A DNA stretch of 5,711 nt from Ruminococcus flavefaciens. Lineage in GTDB: Bacteria > Bacillota_A > Clostridia > Oscillospirales > Ruminococcaceae. The DNA is taken from NCBI GenBank assembly GCA_004556875.1, contig SFFP01000131.1, positions 1 through 5,711 of the forward strand. The letters run 5' to 3'. A program made the position numbers and the translations under genes. This document shows, one piece after another, positions 1 to 5,711 of this stretch. The notes beneath the pieces were generated by a model, which was not told the DNA's origin, made no database searches, and saw only the letters and a program-made list of their open reading frames with translations. How positions within the stretch are numbered: position 1 is the first letter of the stretch; each line of letters starts with the position of its first letter.

Positions 1-3000
1 TGTTCTTTTCCGTAGTATTCCGTACTTGTATCTGCATCAGTGTAACCGACCTCTTTACCGTATGTTACACCAATATACGTTTTATTATGTGAACTGTCCT
101 CAGAGTAGTGATGTCCGTTGTTCCAGTCCTGATCCAATTTATAGTCATACTTACCTGTTGAACCGGAAGAATATTTGAACTGATTGAGCAATGTGGAACG
201 AGTAAAAAGCGTGCGCTGTGTTCCATAAGCCGAATCAAGCTCTGCGTTAAATGTGCTGTCAGTGACATCAGCCGTTCTGCCGTCAAGCCTTATGTTGCCG
301 AAAGAAATGTTTATGCCTGTAGGAGCATCAGACAATCCCACATCACCGATAAGACTGCTTGCTGCTTTGGGATAAGTTCCGTCACCTGATATATATGGAA
401 CAGCTGCACTCGTTTGATATTTGTTGGTCGAACTGACATTCGAAATTGTCATATCTGCATAGTTGCCGACTTTATTTATGAGCAGAGGAGCATAATTTGG
501 AATTGTTCCACCTGCACCATAAACATAAACGCCGTCCAGCGATACAGAACCTGTGACCTTTGCGGCTGCTTTTGATGTAGGAGAACCGCCCTGTACTATG
601 CCACACACCATCACACCCGAACCGCCTTCAAGCAGACCTACATCGCCCTGAAAAACGGGCGTACCGACTGTCAGGGTCTTTCCGTTTGAAACATTGCGGA
701 ACAGACCGCAGTGCATTGTATAGTGCTGATTCTTTTCAAGATTTGTTCGGTCATAAGAATTATTTGTTTCCGCTGATTTTTTTGCATCTTCACTAAGTTC
801 AAACTCATGACTGTAGAACTTGAAAGTACCGTTTACAGTGATATTCTTGTCAAGATCGACAGGATACCAGCTGTAGTCGTTCATATCGTATTCCTGATTT
901 GCAATAGTAGCTCCAAAAGGATCGGCGAAATTCTTCTTTATGTTCGCACAAGCATACTGATTCAAGCCCCAGCTCATAAGCTGTGCAGGTGCAGTACTAT
1001 CGAGAGTATCAAGGTTATAATAGTATCTCGAATTCGGGTTTGCAGAAGCCCCCTTAGCTGTCCGTGCGTGATAGCTTCCGCTTGCTGTTGAGCCGTCCGT
1101 CTTGAACGTGGTGTTGATCGAGATAACGCCATTACCGTTTCTCAGAACGCTGTCAGCATCAGGCGCGGTATAAGCGCAAAGCTCATCAAATACCGACACT
1201 GACGGCAAAGTTGCCGAAGTAATATTATAAGTATATCCCGAAGGCAGGCAGAGATATATCGCCGATCTGTTGCCGGCAGAGTATAAATTGCCGTCATCAC
1301 GGGAAATGCCCTTATTGACGATCATGCCGATAGAGCCTGTTCCGGTAATTTTAATATCCTTGATATCAAGTGAAGTCACAGTCCATTTACCTGTTGCACG
1401 GTAAACCATGCCTCCGATACCGCCCGAAGCGGAATTGGAAACAGTTGACTTCTTGCCCGAATTATTCTGAATCGTTACAGAAGTGACATTGACATCTGTT
1501 TTCAGCCATGTGTAGCCAAGCAGTCCGCCCATTTCCGTGCCGCTTCCTGATACCTCCAGACCGTTTACACTCACACCGTTAAGGGTAAGAACTCTGTTAT
1601 CGGTATTGCCGTTATAGTTACCTGTGATGACACCCACAAGACCGCCATGCTTTCCCGAAGCAGTATTGCCGATCTTTCCACTGACATTTACTGTATTAAA
1701 TCTCCACGCTCTCGTTTCATCGAGGTTGTGACTTATCTGTCCGATCACACCGCCGATAACAGCATTTGAGTTGCCGCCAGTTATATTAGCATTGACTGTG
1801 CAGTTTGAAACATCAATCATACCGATACTGCCGTCTGCCTCACCAAGGATACCGCCTATGTACAGAGTACTTCCACCGCTGTATGGCATAGCAGTGCTGA
1901 CGATCATGTTGCTTACAGAAAAATTACCTGTAGCTCGTGCCGCCGCTGTTCCGACATACATATCTGTTTTCGCATTCACGCTGATAGTACCGTCAAAGGT
2001 CACATTCTGAACAGTACCGCCGTCCAGCTTTGCGAAAAGTCCGTTATACTTATGGCGATAGATCGTACCCGTATCATAAGTGATCGTCTGCGCAGCAGAT
2101 GCATTTCCGAAAGTACCACTGTAAACGCACTTTGCCATTGAGCCGTCGGAGGTTATATCATTATCTCTTGTCAGACCGTAAACACCTGTGCCTGTAAGAG
2201 TAACCGTTCCTGTCAGATTTATATTCTCGGAAGCGATAGATGAAGGATCCTTTGTGTCATTTGCATAGGTCACAAACTGATTTCCGTTTGCACTTTCTGA
2301 TCCGTCTATCTGAAAACGCAGGGCAGTAACAGCAAACTGCTCGTTATTTGCAATAGAAGTAAAGCCGTAGTCGTTTGTACCGATCATTACAGCACGATCG
2401 CTTACAGACAACACATTTGTGGGTGTTGCAAAGCCGCCCAGCTTGATAACTCCGCCCCACGAACCTACATCGTCAACATTTGCTGCTCCGCAGGTACAGC
2501 TTGCCCCTGCGTCCATGAAAACAAGACCGTTATCACGGTATCCGACGATCTTTCCGACTCTATGCTCTTCCCCGTTACCCGGTTCGGCAGATGAACCTGT
2601 TATCGTGTTCGTTCCGCTTATCTGCAACACGCCGTTAGCCAGAGTGCCGACAAGTCCGCCGCCTTTATAGCCGTTTGCCGTCACGGAAACACCATTTGCT
2701 TTTACAAACGCATTGTCAGCATTAGCCACCAGTCCGCCAAAGGTGAGCGAACCTGCATTTGATGTGGTTGCTGTAAAGCTATTGAACTCGACATAGGTCG
2801 GAGCAGTTTTCTCAATCTCACCGATACCGCCGCCATAATATGTTGCTCCACTGTTTTTAGCAGAAGCCGCTGTAACAGAATCAATGGAGAGATTTTGGTT
2901 AACATCATAAGCCTTATACCGTCCGATAAGTCCGCCGTATGCCGTGCAGTCACCTGAAGCGTGGCTGCTTGTAACAGTCGAATCACCTGATATTGTCACA

Positions 3001-4238
3001 TCATTTGCAACATCAAGCACACCGAAAAGACCACCTGTGTGACCTGTTCCGTTCACCTGGCAGTTGATGGAATATTTGCTTGTATCAAACGTGTCATCGC
3101 CTATAAGAGCGGAGGCAGGAGAATAATAGCCATACACACCGCCCGCACCACTTGTACCTGTCATGTGCTGAGAAACAGGATATATTGCCGCCTTGGAAGA
3201 AGTATTATACACATTTACCGTTCCGCCGACATTCTTGCCCACAAGACCGCCTGCGTAGCTGCCTCCTGCCGTAGTGGTTATATCAATTCCGCTCGTTACG
3301 GCGCTTTCATTATATAGATTAAATACAGCGCCATTCTCCATTTCGCCCACAAGACCGCCGACATCTCCGCCGTCGGTGGAAATGCCCGAAACCGCTCTGT
3401 TGGCAGTATATGTAAATGTCAGCACTGCCCCCTCATCCATATGACCGCAGGCAAGACCGAGATCACCGCTGCCGATGACAGCAACAGCACCTTCGTCAGT
3501 CTTGGTCACATCATCTTTCGTCATGGAAGCAGTATCCATCGTAACGTTCAATGTGAGATTTGGTGCGCCATACTCATCGTCCATTGTGCCGATAAATCCG
3601 CCGAACTGCGACAGATAATGTTCGGTGCTGTCCGAGGGGGTAGTCAGATCTATATTCCATGTTGCAGCATCAGCTGAAGAATCATTATACACACATTTCG
3701 CTACGATCGGAGTTGTCTTGTCTGCTCCCGATTCTACTCCATAGTATCTTGAAAGATGCAGGGCATTTCCATTGTTAATAGTAACGGAATCGTAAACATA
3801 ATTAAAAAGCGGTGCATCAAGATTCAGCGTTAAATATGTGTTCGATTCTATTTCTATCGAACCGCCAAAAGGCTTGCTTTCTGTTCCAAGACCTGAAAAT
3901 CCGCTTTCAAATACATCAGAACCGTCTATTGAATAAAGCTTTACTTTATCATATTGATGGTATGTCGAATACACCTGACAAGCTGCCGAATACTCAACAA
4001 AATCCGCCAACGCCACTCTGATCTCTCCGGTAGCATCATCATGCCTATAAACAGGATCAGTTCCCGTTTCCTCAGCAGCATAGGCTGTGATCTGAGACTT
4101 TTTATCATTTGTATTCATAAACGGAATAGTATCTAAAATGCTCCAGATATATGTTTCATTCAGAAGCATACCAAGAGCCACCACAAGGCTTACACTGCGG
4201 CGGATAATTTTCTTTTTCTTAGTGCTTATTGATCTCAT
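1..4238 (-). CDS. Giant exported GLUG-repeat (GGLVG) surface protein, 3' end beyond window
   Basis: I translated this frame by hand from the ATG at 4238 to the window edge and found 1412 codons with no stop, so the protein is longer than 1412 residues and its C-terminus is not seen. The N-terminus is basic (residues 7-14 include KKKK and RR), then hydrophobic (about 15-40), and ends in an AYA-A signal-peptidase-I-like site near residues 52-55, suggesting export. The body is rich in G, T, S, N and V in alternating beta-strand patterns. It carries repeated GG[LVIF]xG motifs at residues 213, 294, 330, 366, 402, 435, 469, 501, 527, 795, 829, 865 and 904. These match the GLUG-type motif known from bacterial surface and adhesin-like proteins, so a beta-solenoid at the cell surface is inferred. 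No catalytic motif is visible. Anchoring (LPXTG, S-layer or dockerin) would lie in the missing C-terminus. It is the third gene of an apparent operon. Confidence is high for the gene and moderate for the role. Confidence 0.93.
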   Translation of the reverse strand, partial: MRSISTKKKKIIRRSVSLVVALGMLLNETYIWSILDTIPFMNTNDKKSQITAYAAEETGTDPVYRHDDATGEIRVALADFVEYSAACQVYSTYHQYDKVKLYSIDGSDVFESGFSGLGTESKPFGGSIEIESNTYLTLNLDAPLFNYVYDSVTINNGNALHLSRYYGVESGADKTTPIVAKCVYNDSSADAATWNIDLTTPSDSTEHYLSQFGGFIGTMDDEYGAPNLTLNVTMDTASMTKDDVTKTDEGAVAVIGSGDLGLACGHMDEGAVLTFTYTANRAVSGISTDGGDVGGLVGEMENGAVFNLYNESAVTSGIDITTTAGGSYAGGLVGKNVGGTVNVYNTSSKAAIYPVSQHMTGTSGAGGVYGYYSPASALIGDDTFDTSKYSINCQVNGTGHTGGLFGVLDVANDVTISGDSTVTSSHASGDCTAYGGLIGRYKAYDVNQNLSIDSVTAASAKNSGATYYGGGIGEIEKTAPTYVEFNSFTATTSNAGSLTFGGLVANADNAFVKANGVSVTANGYKGGGLVGTLANGVLQISGTNTITGSSAEPGNGEEHRVGKIVGYRDNGLVFMDAGASCTCGAANVDDVGSWGGVIKLGGFATPTNVLSVSDRAVMIGTNDYGFTSIANNEQFAVTALRFQIDGSESANGNQFVTYANDTKDPSSIASENINLTGTVTLTGTGVYGLTRDNDITSDGSMAKCVYSGTFGNASAAQTITYDTGTIYRHKYNGLFAKLDGGTVQNVTFDGTISVNAKTDMYVGTAAARATGNFSVSNMIVSTAMPYSGGSTLYIGGILGEADGSIGMIDVSNCTVNANITGGNSNAVIGGVIGQISHNLDETRAWRFNTVNVSGKIGNTASGKHGGLVGVITGNYNGNTDNRVLTLNGVSVNGLEVSGSGTEMGGLLGYTWLKTDVNVTSVTIQNNSGKKSTVSNSASGGIGGMVYRATGKWTVTSLDIKDIKITGTGSIGMIVNKGISRDDGNLYSAGNRSAIYLCLPSGYTYNITSATLPSVSVFDELCAYTAPDADSVLRNGNGVISINTTFKTDGSTASGSYHARTAKGASANPNSRYYYNLDTLDSTAPAQLMSWGLNQYACANIKKNFADPFGATIANQEYDMNDYSWYPVDLDKNITVNGTFKFYSHEFELSEDAKKSAETNNSYDRTNLEKNQHYTMHCGLFRNVSNGKTLTVGTPVFQGDVGLLEGGSGVMVCGIVQGGSPTSKAAAKVTGSVSLDGVYVYGAGGTIPNYAPLLINKVGNYADMTISNVSSTNKYQTSAAVPYISGDGTYPKAASSLIGDVGLSDAPTGINISFGNIRLDGRTADVTDSTFNAELDSAYGTQRTLFTRSTLLNQFKYSSGSTGKYDYKLDQDWNNGHHYSEDSSHNKTYIGVTYGKEVGYTDADTSTEYYGKE
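1401..1856 (-). repeat. Second GLUG repeat array, residues 795-946 of the giant protein
   Basis: Motifs are GGILG (795), GGVIG (829), GGLVG (865), GGLLG (904) and a looser GGIGGMV (939-945), spaced 34, 36, 39 and 35 residues apart. The array is preceded by NGLFAKL (732) and NVTFDGTISV (about 745), an opening pattern often seen before GLUG motifs. It is followed by a weaker GSIGMIV (968-974). It is separated from the first array by about 260 residues of non-repeat sequence, so it looks like a second solenoid module and not a continuation of the first. Confidence 0.78.
2646..3602 (-). repeat. First GLUG repeat array, residues 213-531 of the giant protein
   Basis: The array has nine GG-x-x-G/A motifs: GGFIG (213), GGLVG (294), GGLVG (330), GGVYG (366), GGLFG (402), GGLIG (435), GGGIG (469), GGLVA (501) and GGLVG (527), with a degenerate GLACG at 261. 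Spacing from 294 to 402 is exactly 36 residues three times, then 33, 34, 32 and 26. Each unit runs from the glycine motif through a turn, often with N or G, into V/T/S-rich strands. The two adjacent GGLVG codon sets at 3345-3359 and 3237-3251 are identical over 15 bases, but the rest of each unit has diverged, so the repeats are old. A right- or left-handed beta-solenoid is the likely fold by analogy with other GLUG-containing proteins. Confidence 0.85.
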
Positions 4239-4246
4239 ATGCTTCA

Positions 4247-4252
4247 TCTCCT
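4247..4252 (-). promoter_or_regulatory. Ribosome binding site deciding the start of the giant protein gene
   Basis: On the minus strand AGGAGA precedes the ATG at 4238 by 8 bases, which is ideal spacing. A second in-frame ATG begins at 4247, two codons and a CAT earlier, but it directly abuts AGGAG and could not use it as a Shine-Dalgarno site. Two in-frame TGA codons lie just upstream of that, so the start can only be 4247 or 4238, and 4238 is preferred. Confidence 0.8.
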
Positions 4253-4253
4253 G

Positions 4254-4277
4254 TCATCATAATTTATACTATGATAA
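4254..4277 (-). other. Small AT-rich inverted repeat before the giant gene
   Basis: ATCATA (4256-4261) and TATGAT (4270-4275) form a perfect 6-base inverted repeat around an 8-base loop. In the minus-strand transcript it extends by one U-G and one U-A pair, to 4254-4277. It ends two bases before the AGGAGA ribosome binding site. The stem has almost no G-C pairs and no U-tract follows, so it is not a terminator. It could slightly affect translation or RNA processing, or be a chance result in AT-rich spacer. Confidence 0.3.
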
Positions 4278-4291
4278 TTCATTTAAAAGAT

Positions 4292-5350
4292 CTAATGTTC
4301 CTCCACCTTTACGGAGAGCCATATGCTCCCGCCAAGTTCACTTCCGTCATTTTTAAAAAAGTTCCAGTCGGAAGGCTCCGTTCCTTTTTTGTAGAACTGG
4401 ATATCATATCTGTTTCTGTAATCGTTCGTAGTACTGCCCGTGTCGGCATTGATAACGATCTGTGCCGTACCATTGGTGTATTCTATCTCACCTGAGCCAA
4501 AGGAATAAATTGTGTTATTATAGAAATTCCTGTTGCAGGCGAGCTTATTCGCATCCCATTTGATAGTGATCTTAGCCTTGCCCGAACCTGTAACGGTCAG
4601 ATTATATCCATCACAGCTATCAAAAGACACCCCTTCTGAAGCCTCGGCAAGATACGCCTGCCAGCCCGATGTTTCTACTATGTTGTTTTTTCTCAGACCG
4701 ATGACTGCTCCCAATGAGGTCAGGTCTTTATACTTCGTTTTATCTCCGCCATTATCAGGAGATGCGACCATCTGCACACATATCTCGGTGTCATTATCAA
4801 GATCCCAGTTGCCCGAAAACCGTAGGATATAATGGTCTTCTGCCGACTGTGCAGAGTCGTGTACCAGCGTTTGTTTTTGGGTTGTGAGCGAACTGTCCGA
4901 ACCGGTCAAAGTGCCCAAAGTTCTGCTGCCTTTTATGACCTCCACCCTTCTTGAGCCGACAGTATCGGCGGACAGGGGTTCACCGCCCAGATCTGTCAGT
5001 GTGAAAGTCACCTTATAGTCGATATTTGTCGGATACCACTTCGACAGATTGCTAAGGCTGTAATTCCACAGGTATACATCAACATCATAAGGTTCTGTTG
5101 TGTGAGTTTGCTCATCTTCCTCATGCTGCGAAAAGGATTTTGACACATAAGATGTATTGCCATTTTCCACCAGAACATTAGACGAAAACATCTTACCCTG
5201 ATCAGATGTTGACACAACTACCCTCTTCATCGTATTGGTCGATGCCACATATTCAGCTGCTGCAAACAATGCACAGGAAAATATCGCAGCTATAGCGATC
5301 CACAAAGGCAGCCAGTATTTCTTTATAAACATCATTATTTTATCTTTCAT
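4292..5350 (-). CDS. Exported beta-rich protein with single N-terminal membrane segment, unknown family
   Basis: The gene is complete, with 352 residues and a TAG stop. Residues 1-11 are basic, residues 12-32 are strongly hydrophobic, starting WLPLWIAIAAIF, and an FAAA-E boundary at 29-33 could be a signal peptidase site. The protein is therefore either secreted or held by an uncleaved N-terminal anchor. The mature part contains a KRVV stretch and FSSN-L (about 42-60), an acidic linker (77-80), then alternating-strand segments such as DYKVTFTLTD (111-120), ITIKWD (261-266) and YDIQFY (315-320). It ends in SIWLSVKVEEH. Cysteines are C26, C191, C246 and C272. The overall layout, a short export segment then a beta-sandwich-like body, recalls SipW-dependent TasA/CalY-type matrix proteins of Firmicutes. 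I see no decisive motif, so this is only an analogy. It sits 31 bases after the upstream gene and 53 bases before the giant repeat protein, which suggests shared expression and possibly shared surface assembly. Confidence 0.92.
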   Translation of the reverse strand: MKDKIMMFIKKYWLPLWIAIAAIFSCALFAAAEYVASTNTMKRVVVSTSDQGKMFSSNVLVENGNTSYVSKSFSQHEEDEQTHTTEPYDVDVYLWNYSLSNLSKWYPTNIDYKVTFTLTDLGGEPLSADTVGSRRVEVIKGSRTLGTLTGSDSSLTTQKQTLVHDSAQSAEDHYILRFSGNWDLDNDTEICVQMVASPDNGGDKTKYKDLTSLGAVIGLRKNNIVETSGWQAYLAEASEGVSFDSCDGYNLTVTGSGKAKITIKWDANKLACNRNFYNNTIYSFGSGEIEYTNGTAQIVINADTGSTTNDYRNRYDIQFYKKGTEPSDWNFFKNDGSELGGSIWLSVKVEEH

Positions 5351-5358
5351 TCAGACCG

Positions 5359-5366
5359 CCTCCTTT
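5359..5366 (-). promoter_or_regulatory. Strong ribosome binding site of the 352-residue protein
   Basis: The minus strand reads AAAGGAGG, a full match to the anti-Shine-Dalgarno core, 8 bases before the ATG at 5350. This favours Met1 over the in-frame Met6 and Met7 as the start. The site lies in the 31-base gap after the preceding stop codon, so the gene has its own efficient initiation even if it is transcribed as part of an operon. Confidence 0.85.
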
Positions 5367-5381
5367 CCTGCCCGCGTTATG

Positions 5382-5711
5382 TCAGTTTGTGCGCTCCACC
5401 GAGAGATACACAAGATCTGTTTCTTTAGCAGTCTGAGTATCCTGCACCGCTCTGACCCATGTAACTTCAAGGATAAAATGCTTGCAAAACTGCTTGTTAG
5501 CTTCTGCCGAGTTTATCGTAGCCTGCCAATAGGAAGGTACTGCGTGTTCTTCAACATTAGTATTGTCACCATAGGTTTTATTGTAATAAGTATCATAAAT
5601 ATCATTAGCATCTTTGTTTTTGGCAACACTCGAACCTGCTGCCACATTCTTATATTCACCCTTTATCAGCGAACCCTTTACATAATAGAGCATATCGCCC
5701 TCACTTATGCT
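5382..5711 (-). CDS. C-terminal 109 residues of an unidentified, probably exported protein (5' end beyond window)
   Basis: The frame is open from the window edge to a TGA stop at 5382-5384, giving 109 visible residues. An internal ATG at 5693 has only a weak GAGGG upstream and would give a 103-residue product with no export signal. Since the frame continues upstream without a stop, the true start is probably outside the window. The visible part is polar and Y/N/K/D-rich (for example NDIYDTYYNK-TYGDN), has an AVPSYWQATINS segment, and ends in a beta-like stretch HFILEVTWVRA followed by KETDLVYLSVERTN. One cysteine is present (QFCKHF). I do not recognise the family. The composition resembles the extracellular part of the next gene's product, so it may be another exported member of the same operon. 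That role is inferred from context only. Confidence 0.85.
   Translation of the reverse strand, partial: SISEGDMLYYVKGSLIKGEYKNVAAGSSVAKNKDANDIYDTYYNKTYGDNTNVEEHAVPSYWQATINSAEANKQFCKHFILEVTWVRAVQDTQTAKETDLVYLSVERTN

Noticed and set aside
65..286. Minus-strand open frames at 65-286, 2702-2986 and 5008-5217
   Set aside because: They overlap the real minus-strand genes in another frame, have low-quality composition, and have no ribosome binding site. The giant gene's frame is open without interruption across the first two.
807..1091. Plus-strand open frames (also at 1771-2010, 2419-2670, 3039-3317, 3441-3677, 3812-4495 and 4533-4832)
   Set aside because: All lie opposite the long continuous minus-strand genes, have no good ribosome binding context, and translate to unstructured compositions. 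They are antisense shadows.
3237..3359. CRISPR-like or recent tandem DNA repeat, from identical 15-base words 108 bases apart
   Set aside because: The identity is limited to the codons for GGLVG, the sequence between them differs, and all of it is in frame within one protein. These are protein-level repeats.
4239..4291. Internal promoter with a TATAAA-like -10 box in the spacer before the giant gene
   Set aside because: The only candidate -35 element (TTTAAA) is about 13 bases upstream, which is too close and too weak. AT-richness alone explains the match.
5271..5285. Possible lipoprotein lipobox (IFSC) at residues 23-26 of the 352-residue protein
   Set aside because: Phenylalanine at the -2 position is atypical for a lipobox, and the hydrophobic segment continues past the cysteine to an AAA-E boundary. 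An ordinary signal peptide or anchor fits better.

Overview
The window looks like chromosomal DNA of an anaerobic Gram-positive bacterium of the class Clostridia, probably a Ruminococcus- or Eubacterium-like gut or rumen organism. This rests on moderate base composition, strong AGGAGG-type ribosome binding sites, and lysine-rich N-termini on exported proteins of low cysteine content. It also rests on my general recollection that such gut genomes carry large GGLVG-repeat surface proteins. The genus is a guess. Nothing in the window names it.

All coding is on the minus strand, so the gene order runs from high to low coordinates. (1) 5711-5382 is the C-terminal 109 codons of a protein whose start lies outside the window. 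(2) 5350-4292 is a complete 352-residue protein with one N-terminal membrane segment followed by an exported beta-rich region; I know no named family for it. (3) 4238-1 is the first 1412 codons of a very large exported protein with no stop in the window. The gaps between genes are 31 and 53 bases. The two starts that are visible have good Shine-Dalgarno sites 8-9 bases upstream, and I see no intrinsic terminator between genes, so one co-transcribed operon is likely.

The large protein dominates the window. After a long signal-peptide-like N-terminus it carries two arrays of GG[LVIF]xG repeats (GLUG-type motifs), at residues about 213-531 and 795-945. In the first array four consecutive motifs are spaced exactly 36 residues (108 bases) apart, as expected for a beta-solenoid. 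The arrays sit in duplicated modules that share an AKCVY marker at residues 180 and 702, and a third, more diverged module may begin near residue 1080.

Together the genes look like a surface-structure or adhesion operon: two smaller exported or probably exported proteins encoded just ahead of a giant repeat protein. No enzyme, transposase, RNA gene or CRISPR array is visible. The plus strand holds only shadow reading frames, and there is no gene-free stretch longer than 53 bases.
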